Shown piece by piece: positions 50,350 to 60,392 of a stretch of 64,000 nucleotides of DNA. The stretch is taken from NCBI GenBank assembly GCA_030587605.1, contig JAUQYT010000196.1, positions 67,797 through 131,796 of the forward strand, read 5' to 3'. The notes under the pieces are model-generated. The model ran no database searches and was not told where the DNA came from. It saw nothing but the letters and a program-made list of their open reading frames with translations. The position numbers and the translations under genes were made by a program. The first letter of the stretch is position 1. The number at the start of each line of letters is the position of its first letter. The stretch is from Candidatus Njordarchaeum guaymasense (GTDB lineage Archaea > Asgardarchaeota > Njordarchaeia > Njordarchaeales > Njordarchaeaceae).

Positions 50350-53300
50350 TCATGTAGCGGATGCCTTTGTAATCTCCTCGACATTTGCGGATACTATGCT
50401 CGAGACACCTGTTTCAGCATCCTTGGAGACACCTATCAGGGTATCTGCCCTTGTCATGACAGCCTGTTTGAGTGTAACTACTATGAATTGAGATGTTTTG
50501 GATAACTCCTTAAGAAGATCCGCCACTCTAACGGCGTTAACCTCATCCAGAAAAGCATCAATTTCATCCATTATGTATAGGGGCGCAGGATGGTGCTTCT
50601 GGATTGCGAATATCAAGGCTAGCGCTGTCAATGATTTCTCTCCACCAGATAGCGCCTCGATATTCGTGACTTCCATGATACCTGCGGTTCTTACCTTGAT
50701 GGCGATTCCGCCCAGCAAAGGTTGGTCAGAGTTTTCGAGAACTAGCTCGGCTCGGATGGTAGGGGAGAGATAGTTGAATATCTCTTTGAAGTTGTTAGAT
50801 ATGTCGCTGAAAGTGTCTATGAACTTCTTTAGTTTCTCCCTCTCTATTTTCTCCATAAACTCAAGAATAGATGTCTTTTCTTCAAGTACCTTATCTCTCT
50901 TCTTCACTATTTCATCATAGCTTTCGTTTACAGTGGCATATTGCTCTATGGCTTTCATGTTAACGTTTCCCAAAACCACTTGTTCTTCTCTTATTATCCC
51001 TATTCTGGCAGAGACCTCTTGCTCATCGATTTCTCCAATAGATTGTGATTGGAACTCAGGAAATTCCTGTATCCTCTTCTCCGTGGAAGCTATCTCCGAT
51101 TCCAGGTGTTCTTTTCTAATACCGTAACCATTTATGTCCATCTGCAGGGTGTTGATGTTCTCTCTGATAACGCCTAGCTGCCTCGAAGTGTCTCGGGAGT
51201 TTTTCTTCTTTTCGCCCCACTCCTTTCTTAGTGATTCAACTTCTCCTCTTGCTTGGTCTCGTCTCGTCGATACGTTCTTGAGTTCCTCATTCAACACATT
51301 GAGTCTTGCCTGTTTAGTTTCGAGTTCGGACTGAAGCGAAGGTATCACACTTCTAAGTTGATCTATGGACTTCTTTGCTTCCTCAGTTTGTGGCGTAAGT
51401 TGCTCAATTCTCGCTGTGTTCTCAGCCATCGAAATTTCAACCTTCTTCAGTTCTCCATTTAACTTGGCCAACTCATTTTCCTGGTCCTTGAGCACTCCAC
51501 CGGCGGTTGAGGCTCCAGATGTATCGAGAACCGTCCTTAGGCTTTCTTCCTTGGAAGCGAGCGCTGACAGACTCTCCTTAGACTTCTCGATGACGTTATT
51601 CAGCGTCGCCAAATCCCGAGCCAACTCTTCGAGTCGCTCATTCTTAGAGTTTAATTCACTTGCTGCGTTCTGATGTACTTGCTCAAATTCCCTAGTCTTG
51701 TTGATCTTCTCACTCAGATGAACAGCTGTTATCTCCAATTTTCTTTCGTCCATACTGGCATTTTTCCTTAGTTCTGATAACGACTTGGTCAGACTCTGAA
51801 GCTTGTCAGATAGGGGTTTTCTGGTTTCCTCGAGTCCCTTCAGCTCTTCTTCGAGTTTGGGTAGATTTTGTTTCTCACCTACAAGTTTTCCTTTTTCGTA
51901 GAATCCGCCTGTTATTAGTCCTGAAGGCTCTATGAGGTCGCCGTCCAAAGTAACTCTGCGCAAATCTGTGTGCTTAAGGGAACGGGCAGCGTCTAAGTCT
52001 CTTACTACTAACGTGCTGCCAAAGATGTAGTCGATGGCTGGTTCGTATCTCTTATTGAATCTGATCAGATCCTTGATGGGCCCGACTACCCCTTTTCCCT
52101 TAGGGTACTCGGGAGGGGCCTTTACTCTTAGGGTATCAAGTGGAAGGAAGGATGCTCTACCGATCTTTGCCTTTTTCAGAAACTCGACAAGCCTTGCTGC
52201 ATCATCCTCAGATTTCGTGACAAGGTAAGTCAGCCTGGAGGCCGCTGAGGCTTCGACGGCGGTTGAGTACTCAGGAGGGACGCTTATTAGGTCTGCGACA
52301 GTCCCACAGATGCCTTCGACGCTACCCTTGCTCTTGATTTTAGTAATTTCTCTAATGGCAGCCCTCCTGCCATGAGACATGTACATCCTTGCTTCCCTAA
52401 TAGCAGCCATCCTAGCTCTTATCCGGATGAGTTCATCTCGAATTCTCTTGATTATTGCATCGGTCTCCTGCAATTGCTTTTCTGTGTTTGACTTTTCAGC
52501 TTCTACCCGTTCTATTTCTGCTTTTGAGCTTGACAACTTCTCGATTAGGTTCCCTTGTTCTTTCTTTAACGAGTCTATCTCGTTTCCGGTAGTTAGGTTG
52601 TTCTTCTCTGACTGTTCTTGCAGTTTGCGCAGTCTTGAGGTCTCCTGCTCCAAATATGTCTTCTCTCTGGTAGCCATCTGTTGCTTTGCAGTGCTCTTTG
52701 ATAGTTCCGACTCCAGTTTGTTGGCTTCAATCATGATGGCTTCGAGTTGTGTTCTCTTCTTGTCGAATTCATTGTCTAGCTCTGAGATCTGAGTAGAGAG
52801 AAGCTTTACAGTTTCATTCCCATCTTCAAGGCTTTTCAGCAGTATTTTCTTTCTGTCCTCAAGCGTCTTGATATTGCTCCAAGTGTTCTCTGTGGCCTTC
52901 TTGACGTTGAACAACTTGTTTTCTAATGACTTTAATTGAGTCAGGTTAGATTCGATCTTTTCTCGAGTGAAGTTAGAAGCATTCTCATTTTCAGATACCT
53001 GTTGCCTAAGTTCAAGGACTTTCGATTGGATTCCATCAAGCTCAGTCTCTCTAGTCGTCACGGCTGATTCGATTTCCGCTATTCTGTTGGATAATTCATC
53101 GTGAGCTTTTATTGCGTTCTCCTCTTCTAATTTCAGTTTAGCCAATTGGTCTTTCTTAAGGTCCCGGTTCTTCAGTACTACTTGTAGACTCAATTTAGCC
53201 TTTGTTAAATCAGTGTAAATGAGGGATGCCTGGAGACTCCTAATCTCCTTCTCTATCTGTTGGTAGCGGACTGCATCATTCTTTTCCTTTTCTAGGCGTT

Positions 53301-53919
53301 CGAGGTCATCTTTGACCATTTTTAGTTTATCATTGATTCTCTGAAGGTTCTGGTTGACTTCTTCCAACTCTTTGAGGGCTCTCTCCTTTTTCTCGTCGTA
53401 GGTGGCAATTCCAGCGATCTTCTCTATCATCTGTCTGCGTTCTTCAGGACTCAATCTTATTATTCGGGCTAGCTCACCCTGCGGAACTATGTTGTATCCT
53501 TCAGGATCAATCCCAACCATACTTAGAATGTCCAGTATTTCAGTCCTAGTTGTGAGACGCCCATTCAGACGGTAGACGCCGTGCCCCTGGCGGTCAACCT
53601 GCCTAGATACCACTATGTCATCGGAGTCCATGGGGATCTTTCTATCAGAATTATCAAAGTGAAGAGTGACGCGGGTGTATTCTGCTGGCTTCTCGACTGA
53701 TGTGGGTACAGGGCTGTAAATTAGATCAGAGAAGGAGCCGGCTCTGACAAACTTCGCGCTTAGGATGCCGAGCGTGAAGCAAACAGCATCAAGAACGTTA
53801 CTCTTGCCACTACCGTTGGCCCCAACAACAGTCGTAAGCCCATTGGAGAACCTGAGGCTCAAAGTCTTTCTCCCGAATGACTTGAACCCTTTCAAAACAA
53901 TTTTCCTCAGGTACACCAA
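50350..53919 (-). CDS. smc: chromosome segregation protein SMC
   Basis: A 1,189-residue SMC ATPase. The head has 'VVGANGSGKSNVLDAV' (Walker A) and 'RQVDRQGHGVYRLNG'; long coiled coils flank a hinge near residue 510-630 ('EGICGTVADLISVPPEY'); the carboxyl-terminal head has signature 'LSGGEKSLTALAL' and Walker B 'PLYIMDEIDAFLD'. I place the start at TTG (53919), six bases after GTGGTGGG, giving 'MVYLRKIVLKGFKSFG' as in the family. A GTG at 53991 near a TATA-like gcatatttgg would add 24 unconserved residues. The operon order is smc, scpA, scpB. Confidence 0.95.
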   Translation of the reverse strand: MVYLRKIVLKGFKSFGRKTLSLRFSNGLTTVVGANGSGKSNVLDAVCFTLGILSAKFVRAGSFSDLIYSPVPTSVEKPAEYTRVTLHFDNSDRKIPMDSDDIVVSRQVDRQGHGVYRLNGRLTTRTEILDILSMVGIDPEGYNIVPQGELARIIRLSPEERRQMIEKIAGIATYDEKKERALKELEEVNQNLQRINDKLKMVKDDLERLEKEKNDAVRYQQIEKEIRSLQASLIYTDLTKAKLSLQVVLKNRDLKKDQLAKLKLEEENAIKAHDELSNRIAEIESAVTTRETELDGIQSKVLELRQQVSENENASNFTREKIESNLTQLKSLENKLFNVKKATENTWSNIKTLEDRKKILLKSLEDGNETVKLLSTQISELDNEFDKKRTQLEAIMIEANKLESELSKSTAKQQMATREKTYLEQETSRLRKLQEQSEKNNLTTGNEIDSLKKEQGNLIEKLSSSKAEIERVEAEKSNTEKQLQETDAIIKRIRDELIRIRARMAAIREARMYMSHGRRAAIREITKIKSKGSVEGICGTVADLISVPPEYSTAVEASAASRLTYLVTKSEDDAARLVEFLKKAKIGRASFLPLDTLRVKAPPEYPKGKGVVGPIKDLIRFNKRYEPAIDYIFGSTLVVRDLDAARSLKHTDLRRVTLDGDLIEPSGLITGGFYEKGKLVGEKQNLPKLEEELKGLEETRKPLSDKLQSLTKSLSELRKNASMDERKLEITAVHLSEKINKTREFEQVHQNAASELNSKNERLEELARDLATLNNVIEKSKESLSALASKEESLRTVLDTSGASTAGGVLKDQENELAKLNGELKKVEISMAENTARIEQLTPQTEEAKKSIDQLRSVIPSLQSELETKQARLNVLNEELKNVSTRRDQARGEVESLRKEWGEKKKNSRDTSRQLGVIRENINTLQMDINGYGIRKEHLESEIASTEKRIQEFPEFQSQSIGEIDEQEVSARIGIIREEQVVLGNVNMKAIEQYATVNESYDEIVKKRDKVLEEKTSILEFMEKIEREKLKKFIDTFSDISNNFKEIFNYLSPTIRAELVLENSDQPLLGGIAIKVRTAGIMEVTNIEALSGGEKSLTALALIFAIQKHHPAPLYIMDEIDAFLDEVNAVRVADLLKELSKTSQFIVVTLKQAVMTRADTLIGVSKDAETGVSSIVSANVEEITKASAT

Positions 53920-54047
53920 GGTAAACCCACCACTCGGCAAGCACAAGAACTCATGCGAGTATAGAGAATGAACCTCAAATCGGGCTCTCACTTCTCTCTA
54001 GCCATGCCACCCAAATATGCTGGTAGCGCCCCATTTCTCTGATACCA

Positions 54048-54067
54048 TTAGAATGATTCCATTCTAA
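54048..54067. promoter_or_regulatory. inverted repeat upstream of smc
   Basis: TTAGAAT (54048-54054) and ATTCTAA (54061-54067) form a perfect repeat with a six-base spacer in the 212-bp gap between smc and fibrillarin. It may be an operator for the smc-scpAB message. Nothing else stands out in this gap. Confidence 0.35.
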
Positions 54068-54203
54068 AAACAAATTAGTCTTTTGGTTGAAGATAAGGTA
54101 ATACGTGAATATTCTCAGGATATTGATCACGGTAGCCGCATATTTCTCCCGAGACGAGAGAGAGGTATTCGAATCCTATTGAAGCTGCAATTGTCTTTTT
54201 CAC

Positions 54204-54887
54204 TCAGAAAATGATCATGACGTGAGCTTTGTCGTATGGTTCAAGGTGAACCACTTTCTTGATCTCGAATGACTGTTTCAACGTTTCTGTTTCTCTCTTG
54301 TATACCTCAGACGGTTCAAGTGTCACGTCTACGCTTCGAGCCTTTATTGCTAGGAATCCATGCCCGCCCTCCTTAAGGAACATTTTTGCGTTCTTGATCA
54401 TGATCTCGCTCTGGTTAGGCTGAGCTACGTCTTGGTATATCGCATCAACTTCGTCGACTAGCATTCGATATTTCTCAGGAAACCTCGCGTCAGCAAGTAT
54501 AGGGAGCATGTTCTTTCGATACTCACACACGGCTACGAGTTCTCTCATGACTCTTGGTGAGAACTCAACGCAATAAACGGTACCATCTTTCCCTACAATG
54601 TCTGAGACATGACTGGCCGTTGTTCCAGATGCAGCGCCCAAGTATAGAACTCTGAAACCTTGCTCCAGAGGAATTTCCTCCACGCCTTTTTCTATGGCGG
54701 CGGCTAGCTTGCTGCGGTAGGTATCCCACACCCGATACTCCTTCCCCGAGGCTTGAACAAGCTTCTCACCATAAACCCTTCGACCCGGAGTAAGATTAAG
54801 GGTAGCAAGCCTCTTTTCACTGCCTTCCTCTTCGACGGAAACCCAGAAAATGTTCTTGCAACCTTTGTACTCTCTAACAGCTGCCAT
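54204..54887 (-). CDS. flpA: fibrillarin-like rRNA/tRNA 2'-O-methyltransferase
   Basis: The catalytic subunit of box C/D RNPs. The 227-residue protein has 'RVYGEKLVQASGKEYRVWD', 'VLYLGAASGTTASHVSDIVG' (SAM site), 'VYCVEFSPRVMRELV', 'PILADARFPEKY', 'DAIYQDVAQPNQSEIM' and 'AIKARSVDV'. It lies 51 bp after nop5, the usual archaeal pair. Confidence 0.95.
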   Translation of the reverse strand: MAAVREYKGCKNIFWVSVEEEGSEKRLATLNLTPGRRVYGEKLVQASGKEYRVWDTYRSKLAAAIEKGVEEIPLEQGFRVLYLGAASGTTASHVSDIVGKDGTVYCVEFSPRVMRELVAVCEYRKNMLPILADARFPEKYRMLVDEVDAIYQDVAQPNQSEIMIKNAKMFLKEGGHGFLAIKARSVDVTLEPSEVYKRETETLKQSFEIKKVVHLEPYDKAHVMIIF

Positions 54888-54938
54888 TTTGACGGCACGC
54901 TCCTGTTCAGGCTAAGTATTGACCCTAGGAAGAACCTG

Positions 54939-56174
54939 TCACCGCCTCTTCCAGCCTTGCCTCTTGAATTCCCTCTTGGGCCATTCGCGTCTAGGCTTGG
55001 TAGGCTCTTTGCGAACAGTCGGCTTGGGATATTTTCTTTTTATCTCTTCGATCCTCTTCTCAAGGTAGTATTTCAGCTCATCCGCCTGATATTCGCCCGA
55101 GTAAGCGTCAATTTTCGCTGCTATCGCGAGTTTTCCAGCTAGTACTCGGGCAGTTTTTCCTCTCTGCCACCATGAAGCGCGGTGAATGAATGGATGTTGG
55201 AAGATTATCCCATGTTTAGGTGGCTTGGCCCCTGTCCTGAGGGCACGGAATAGCGCTTTCTCTGCGCCGAGTACCTGAATCGTGCTTGCGGGAAGCCTTG
55301 AGAGCTCCATTAAGCCACCGGCCAGACTCATTAAACGAGCACCAATCATGGGACCAGCAAGACCAGTTACGTTGGGGGCGACTTCCTTCATGACTTCGTT
55401 AATGTATTCCTCGATCTCGTTCCGGATCTTATATGATTCGACTATTATGGATGCAAAATCTCTGATACGGGAGAGATCATACTCTGCTATTCTAGCACCC
55501 ATAGATTTCTTGGCTTGTCGTTCAATTTCCGTGCTTAAAGCATCCGAAAACTTGCCTACGCTATGAAGACCGTCTTTGGTGAATTCCCCTCTGTCCCCGA
55601 TTCTGCTGACCAGCGTAGCGAAGGTTTCGTGGTTCTCCACAAGCTTGTCTAGCTCGGGGAAGTAGAGTCCGTACCACTCTCTGATCCTAGAGGCGAACAA
55701 GTTGAGCGTTTTATCAATGTCGTCTATTGCCTCGATGCCTTGGACAATTAACTTATCTCTTCTCTCAGCTGCTCCCCGTATCCTCTGTCTGGTTAATAAT
55801 AGATTAACATCGTATAGTAACGAGTATAACTCTTGAGAGTTGCTTACAAAGCCCACTTCCTCAGAGAGACTAGCCATCTTTGATCGAACTAACCTTCCCG
55901 CAGCGCTAGGTGTCTCCACGCGAACACGAACACCATACCTCTTGGTTATACTGTTAGCAAGCTGCTCGTCTTCCGAAACAAACTCATCAAAACCCTTCTC
56001 CATGAGTCTCTTGACAACATCGTCGACATCATCCGTTATCTCGCCCTGCTGAAGTCTAGAGATGCTCTTACCTATTACCTCAGGATCCCGCTGGGAAATA
56101 TCCTTCAGAATTAGTTTAAGCGAATCATCGAACCCAAACACACCAATCAGGGATTCAACAATGTACGCCTGCAA
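54939..56174 (-). CDS. nop5: box C/D RNP protein Nop5 (Nop56/58)
   Basis: The scaffold that joins fibrillarin to L7Ae on C/D guide RNA. The 411-residue protein has a fibrillarin-binding amino-terminal domain (1-130), a coiled coil (about 140-260), the Nop domain with 'EVAPNVTGLAGPMIGARLM' and 'ASTIQVLGAEKALFRAL' (about 265-330, GAEK motif), and 'PKHGIIFQHPFIHRA' followed by a Lys/Arg-rich tail. It starts with TTG, with GGGTGA upstream. Confidence 0.94.
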   Translation of the reverse strand: MQAYIVESLIGVFGFDDSLKLILKDISQRDPEVIGKSISRLQQGEITDDVDDVVKRLMEKGFDEFVSEDEQLANSITKRYGVRVRVETPSAAGRLVRSKMASLSEEVGFVSNSQELYSLLYDVNLLLTRQRIRGAAERRDKLIVQGIEAIDDIDKTLNLFASRIREWYGLYFPELDKLVENHETFATLVSRIGDRGEFTKDGLHSVGKFSDALSTEIERQAKKSMGARIAEYDLSRIRDFASIIVESYKIRNEIEEYINEVMKEVAPNVTGLAGPMIGARLMSLAGGLMELSRLPASTIQVLGAEKALFRALRTGAKPPKHGIIFQHPFIHRASWWQRGKTARVLAGKLAIAAKIDAYSGEYQADELKYYLEKRIEEIKRKYPKPTVRKEPTKPRREWPKREFKRQGWKRR

Positions 56175-56329
56175 CCTCGCTCACCCTCAAGCAGAACCAA
56201 CGGGAAAACTACGGTGGGCCAATAGGACCCATAAAGGTTTAACTATACTTCCATTATCTTGATCACTTAGAATGGCTTATTATATTATTGTTTCAGTTAA
56301 GGATGGTTCTCGTCTTAGAGTGAAGGAAA

Positions 56330-57256
56330 GTGATGAACTTGCCTAGGGGAGACGGTATTGAACTTTCGAGCGAACTGGCTGGGCTTAAAATGCGTAACCC
56401 AACAATGCTTGCATCTGGGATACTCGGTATGAGTAGGTTCACTCTGGAGCAAGTTGCATCTGCAGGCGCTGGAGCGGTTGTTACCAAGTCCATTTGTTCG
56501 AAGTCTGAGAAAGGATACTCTAACCCAACGATAGTTGAGGTTGACTGTGGATACCTGAATGCCATGGGATTGCCTAACCCTGGAGTCGAAGTTTATACAA
56601 GTGAAATAATAGAATTGAGGAAAAGCGTTGAAATTCCCATTGTTGCGAGTGTTTACGGGGGAGACACCGAGGAATTTGCCTATGTTGCTTCAAAGTTGGA
56701 AAAAGCGGGAGCTAGGGCTATAGAAGCAAACGTTTCTTGCCCACACGCAAAAGTCGGCTCAATGGGGCAGGACCCTGATTGCGTGAGAGATGTAGCCCGA
56801 GCCATTAAGGAAGCTATCAGAGTTCCTCTGTTTGTCAAGTTGAACCCTAATGTCACTAGTATCGTTAAGATCGCCAAAGCCGCCGTAGAGGGAGGATGTG
56901 ATGGGATCACCGCGATAAATACAGTGAGGGGGATGGCAATTGACATAGACGCCTGCTTACCGATCCTTGGTAACCGCTACGGAGGACTATCTGGACCAGC
57001 CATAAAACCCATCGCAGTGAGATGCATCTATGAGTTATATGAGAATGTGAAGGTTCCCTTAATTGGCGTTGGCGGAGTTGATAGCTGGGAGGACGCTGTT
57101 GAATTCTTCCTCGCTGGAGCGTCGTCAATCCAAGTTGGAACAGCGTTGGCAAAGGGATTATCAGTTTTCAACGAGATCATGGCGGGGCTACGCGGATATA
57201 TGAGAAGAAAAGGATTCAGAAATCTAAGAGAAATAATAGGTCGCGCACACAGGTAA
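56330..57256 (+). CDS. pyrD: dihydroorotate dehydrogenase catalytic subunit (class 1B)
   Basis: Oxidises dihydroorotate to orotate. The 308-residue flavoprotein has 'MRNPTMLASGILGMS' , 'GAGAVVTKSICSKSEKGYSNP', 'IEANVSCPHAKVGSMGQDP' carrying the class 1 catalytic cysteine, 'PLFVKLNPNVT', 'GITAINTVRGMAIDI' and 'PLIGVGGVDSWEDAVEF'. The paired PyrK places it in class 1B. Start is GTG at 56330 or ATG at 56333. A TATA-like ttattatatta (about 56277) precedes it. Confidence 0.93.
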   Translation: MMNLPRGDGIELSSELAGLKMRNPTMLASGILGMSRFTLEQVASAGAGAVVTKSICSKSEKGYSNPTIVEVDCGYLNAMGLPNPGVEVYTSEIIELRKSVEIPIVASVYGGDTEEFAYVASKLEKAGARAIEANVSCPHAKVGSMGQDPDCVRDVARAIKEAIRVPLFVKLNPNVTSIVKIAKAAVEGGCDGITAINTVRGMAIDIDACLPILGNRYGGLSGPAIKPIAVRCIYELYENVKVPLIGVGGVDSWEDAVEFFLAGASSIQVGTALAKGLSVFNEIMAGLRGYMRRKGFRNLREIIGRAHR

Positions 57257-57277
57257 TCGCTGGAGGAAGGCAGAGCA

Positions 57278-58081
57278 TTGACATCGACTGTCACCCTCAA
57301 GAATCGCCCGACAATATGTAGAATAAAGTCGACTCAAGAAGAAGCAAAGGACGTCAAGACAATCAGAATTGAGGGCCCACCCCATATATGTAGGAATGTG
57401 CAGCCAGGACAGTTCCTGATGGTCTGGATACCAGGTATCGACGAAGTTCCTATGAGTATCTCGAATATTGAAGGAGAGGACGAGGTATGGATTACCGTTA
57501 AGAATGTGGGAGAAGCAACTTCAGCCATTCACAAGACTACCAAGGGCGGAGTACTTGGGTTGAGGGGACCATATGGAACTAGTTTCTCAGTTCAAGGGAG
57601 CAATGTTCTTGTTGTAGCAGGAGGGATCGGGGCTGCACCGCTCTTGTTCCTAACCGAGAAGCTGGTAGATAGAAACGGAAGGATTACAGCTGTTCTCGGT
57701 GCACGATCCGCTGAGAAACTGGCACTACATAAGTACTTTGAGAAATTGCTTAGAAGAAGCAAAAACTCCAAGGCGATAGTGGCAACCGATGACGGCTCAT
57801 CTGGCATAAAGGGTTGTGCCAGCGACATCGCAAGAGACCTAATAAAGAAGGGAAAATTTGACAGGATATACACTTGCGGTCCAGAGCCAATGATACAGAA
57901 GATTGTCACTTATGTAGCTAGCAAAGGTGTTGAGGTTGAAGCATCCTTAGAGAGGTATATGCGGTGTGGTATTGGGTTATGCGGTAGCTGCTATATAGGG
58001 AAGTGTCTTGTCTGCAAAGATGGGCCTGTTTTCGCTGGTGAAAAGCTCAGGCAGATAGCTAAATTCCTCAAGACGGACTAG
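57278..58081 (+). CDS. pyrK: dihydroorotate dehydrogenase electron-transfer subunit
   Basis: Transfers electrons from PyrD to NAD. The 267-residue protein has a flavin reductase-like barrel ('VQPGQFLMVWIPGIDEVPMS', near 45-64), NAD-binding 'VAGGIGAAPLLFLTEKL', 'YTCGPEPMIQKI' and the [2Fe-2S] cluster 'CGIGLCGSCYIGKCLVC' near 228-244. The start is TTG with GGAGGAAGG upstream. It is 21 bp after pyrD. Confidence 0.92.
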   Translation: MTSTVTLKNRPTICRIKSTQEEAKDVKTIRIEGPPHICRNVQPGQFLMVWIPGIDEVPMSISNIEGEDEVWITVKNVGEATSAIHKTTKGGVLGLRGPYGTSFSVQGSNVLVVAGGIGAAPLLFLTEKLVDRNGRITAVLGARSAEKLALHKYFEKLLRRSKNSKAIVATDDGSSGIKGCASDIARDLIKKGKFDRIYTCGPEPMIQKIVTYVASKGVEVEASLERYMRCGIGLCGSCYIGKCLVCKDGPVFAGEKLRQIAKFLKTD

Positions 58082-58105
58082 AAACGTTAGGGAGGGAGTT
58101 CAGCT

Positions 58106-58570
58106 TTGAGTCCAGTTCACATGGTTGATGTCGGTCAAAAAGATGATCTTGTTCGGGTGGCAAGAGCTACTGGGAGGATAACTCTTAAACCTGAGACTAT
58201 TCAGAGAATGAGGAACAATTCCATTGAGAAAGGTGACGTAATATCATGTGCCCAGATAGCTGGGATCCTCTCAGCCAAGAAGACACATGAGATCATACCC
58301 CTATGCCACCCTATACCGATCACGAACGCTGTCGTTGATGTGGAAATCGAAGGTAATGACGTGGTTGTAGTGTCTGAAGTCTCAGCATTAGCCAAGACTG
58401 GGGTCGAGATGGAGGCCCTGAGTGCGACGGCGGCAGCGCTACTCACGATATGGGACATGACGAAGAAATATGAGAAGGATGAAAGAGGCCAGTATCCGTC
58501 GACCAAAATAAAGGAGATTCACGTCCTCAGCAAAACCAAAGGAGCTAGGGAGAAGAATGAGTTACCTTGA
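58106..58570 (+). CDS. moaC: cyclic pyranopterin monophosphate synthase MoaC
   Basis: Acts with MoaA to make the pterin precursor of molybdopterin. The 154-residue protein has 'MVDVGQKDDLVRVARATG', 'GILSAKKTHEIIPLCHPIPI' with the catalytic His, and 'KTGVEMEALSATAAALLTIWDM'-like core in parts. The start is TTG, with GGGAGG upstream. It lies 24 bp after pyrK and is the first gene of the cofactor run. MoaA is not in the window. Confidence 0.92.
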   Translation: MSPVHMVDVGQKDDLVRVARATGRITLKPETIQRMRNNSIEKGDVISCAQIAGILSAKKTHEIIPLCHPIPITNAVVDVEIEGNDVVVVSEVSALAKTGVEMEALSATAAALLTIWDMTKKYEKDERGQYPSTKIKEIHVLSKTKGAREKNELP

Positions 58571-59081
58571 GCATAAGAAGAAAGTGCCTACGAAGATCAA
58601 GTTCGCACTTCTCGTAGTTAGTGATTCGAGATACAAGCAGCACGAAGAACATAGAGAAGTTGATGACGAATCTTCACTTGTAGCCAAGCGTATCTTGGAA
58701 GAAAATGGGCATGAGATTTCAACTAGGGAAATAGTGCCCGACGAAGGTGCCAAGATCCTTGGGAGCGTTCTAAAGCTTATTGAAGGAACCGACTGCGATG
58801 CGATACTGACAGTCGGAGGAACAGGACTCTCTAAGAGAGATGTCACGATTGAATCAGTAAGGCAACTTATAGAGAAAGAAGTCATAGGGTTTGGAGAAAT
58901 CTTCAGGAACCTTAGCTACCTAAAGATCGGAACACCTGCGATACTCAGCAGAGCGTTAGCAGGGATCATACGGAACAAGGTCATCTTCTGTCTTCCAGGA
59001 TCACCTCAATCTGTTGAACTAAGTCTAAGGAACTTGATAATACCTGAGATTGGGCACATGTTGAGACATGTTAGGGAATAG
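58557..59081 (+). CDS. moaB: molybdopterin adenylyltransferase, MoaB/MogA-like
   Basis: Adenylates molybdopterin before metal insertion. The 174-residue protein has 'FALLVVSDSRYKQHEEHREV', 'ILTVGGTGLSKRDVTIESV', 'GEIFRNLSYLKIGTPAILSRA' and 'NKVIFCLPGSPQSVELSL', the MoCF-domain motifs. It overlaps moaC by 14 bp and moeA1 by 14 bp. Confidence 0.9.
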   Translation: MSYLEHKKKVPTKIKFALLVVSDSRYKQHEEHREVDDESSLVAKRILEENGHEISTREIVPDEGAKILGSVLKLIEGTDCDAILTVGGTGLSKRDVTIESVRQLIEKEVIGFGEIFRNLSYLKIGTPAILSRALAGIIRNKVIFCLPGSPQSVELSLRNLIIPEIGHMLRHVRE

Positions 59082-60354
59082 TAGAAAAGGAAAGACATCT
59101 CTTGGTAGGCTTGAGAGAATGGGTTTTCATGAAATAAAACAAAGGATAAGCGTTGAAGCTGCTCTCAAACTCATTCACTCAAGGATTGCCAAGGCTGGCG
59201 TAGAAGAAGTCAGCGTGGGTGACTCCCTTGGCAGGATAGTCTCCTCTAACATAAGGTCCAAGGTTGACGTGCCTCATTTTGTTCGTTCAGCGATGGATGG
59301 CTTCGCCGTCGTCGCGAGTGATACCTTTGGGTGTACCCAGCAGAAACCAGCCAAACTCGAAGTTCATGGCGAATGCAGAATCGGCGAGACGCTTAAGACC
59401 AGAGTCATTTCAGGTAAAGCAGTCGAGGTGGCGACGGGGTCGCAACTCCCCAACGGTGCTGATGCTGTTGTTAAAGTTGAGAATACGAGTCGTAGTGGCA
59501 ATACCCTGATGGTCTTTTTCCCAGTCACGCCGGGGGAGAACATTTCGGAGATAGGCGAAGATGTAAAGAAAGGTGAAGTAGTAGTAGAATTAGGTCAACC
59601 TGTGCGCCCACAGGATATTTCCATTCTTTTGGCATGTGGTGTTTTGAAGATTAGTGTCGCAAAGTGTCCGACCGCAGGAGTCATTGCAACTGGGAATGAA
59701 CTAGTCGAACCAGGCAATACACCCATTCCGGGTAAAGTATTTGATGTGAATTCGTACACATTGTCTGCCTACGTCTCGCTCTATGGTGGTAAACCTGTCA
59801 ACCTCGGCATCGTCGGAGATTCATTCGAGGAACTCAGAAGTGCCCTAGATTCAGCAACAAAATACGACCTAGTAATTTTCTCTGGAGGCACATCAGTCGG
59901 AAAGATGGACATGCTACCCGACGTTGTATCTTCGACGGGAGAGATACTATTTCGAGGGGTTTCAATGCGACCTGGGGGACCAACAACTGTCGGTTTAGTC
60001 CGTGGAAAACCCGTGTTTCTCTTACCAGGTTTCCCAGTGGCGTCCATGGTTGTATTTGATACACTCGTTGGTCCCACCATTCGTAAGATGATGGGGGCAA
60101 GATACCTCGATCCCAGAGGAGAAGTCACAGCGATTCTCGGAAATAGAGTCGCATCAACTATTGGTAGAAGAGACTATGTCCGCGTGAGACTTGAGCTAAC
60201 TGCGGAAGGGGTCACAGTGGCTCACCCCGTCAGAACTTCTGGGTCAGGTATTATAAGCAGCATGACTAGAGCAGATGGATTGATAGAGATTCCTGAGGAC
60301 TCGGAAGGAATGGAGAAAGGTTCAAAGGTAAAAGTAAAGTTGTTCCCTAAGTAA
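59068..60354 (+). CDS. moeA: molybdopterin molybdotransferase MoeA, copy 1
   Basis: Inserts Mo or W into adenylated molybdopterin. The 428-residue protein has 'DVPHFVRSAMDGFAVVASDT' with the conserved SxMDG, 'EVATGSQLPNGADAVVKVE', 'GVIATGNELVEPG', 'VIFSGGTSVGKMDMLPDV' and 'LLPGFPVASMVVF', in the order of the four MoeA domains. The start may be the ATG given or the ATG at 59119. It overlaps moaB by 14 bp. Confidence 0.92.
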   Translation: MLGNSRKGKTSLGRLERMGFHEIKQRISVEAALKLIHSRIAKAGVEEVSVGDSLGRIVSSNIRSKVDVPHFVRSAMDGFAVVASDTFGCTQQKPAKLEVHGECRIGETLKTRVISGKAVEVATGSQLPNGADAVVKVENTSRSGNTLMVFFPVTPGENISEIGEDVKKGEVVVELGQPVRPQDISILLACGVLKISVAKCPTAGVIATGNELVEPGNTPIPGKVFDVNSYTLSAYVSLYGGKPVNLGIVGDSFEELRSALDSATKYDLVIFSGGTSVGKMDMLPDVVSSTGEILFRGVSMRPGGPTTVGLVRGKPVFLLPGFPVASMVVFDTLVGPTIRKMMGARYLDPRGEVTAILGNRVASTIGRRDYVRVRLELTAEGVTVAHPVRTSGSGIISSMTRADGLIEIPEDSEGMEKGSKVKVKLFPK

Positions 60355-60392
60355 GTGGGTCTCCATCTGTTCTTCAACGAGGCACAGGTAGA

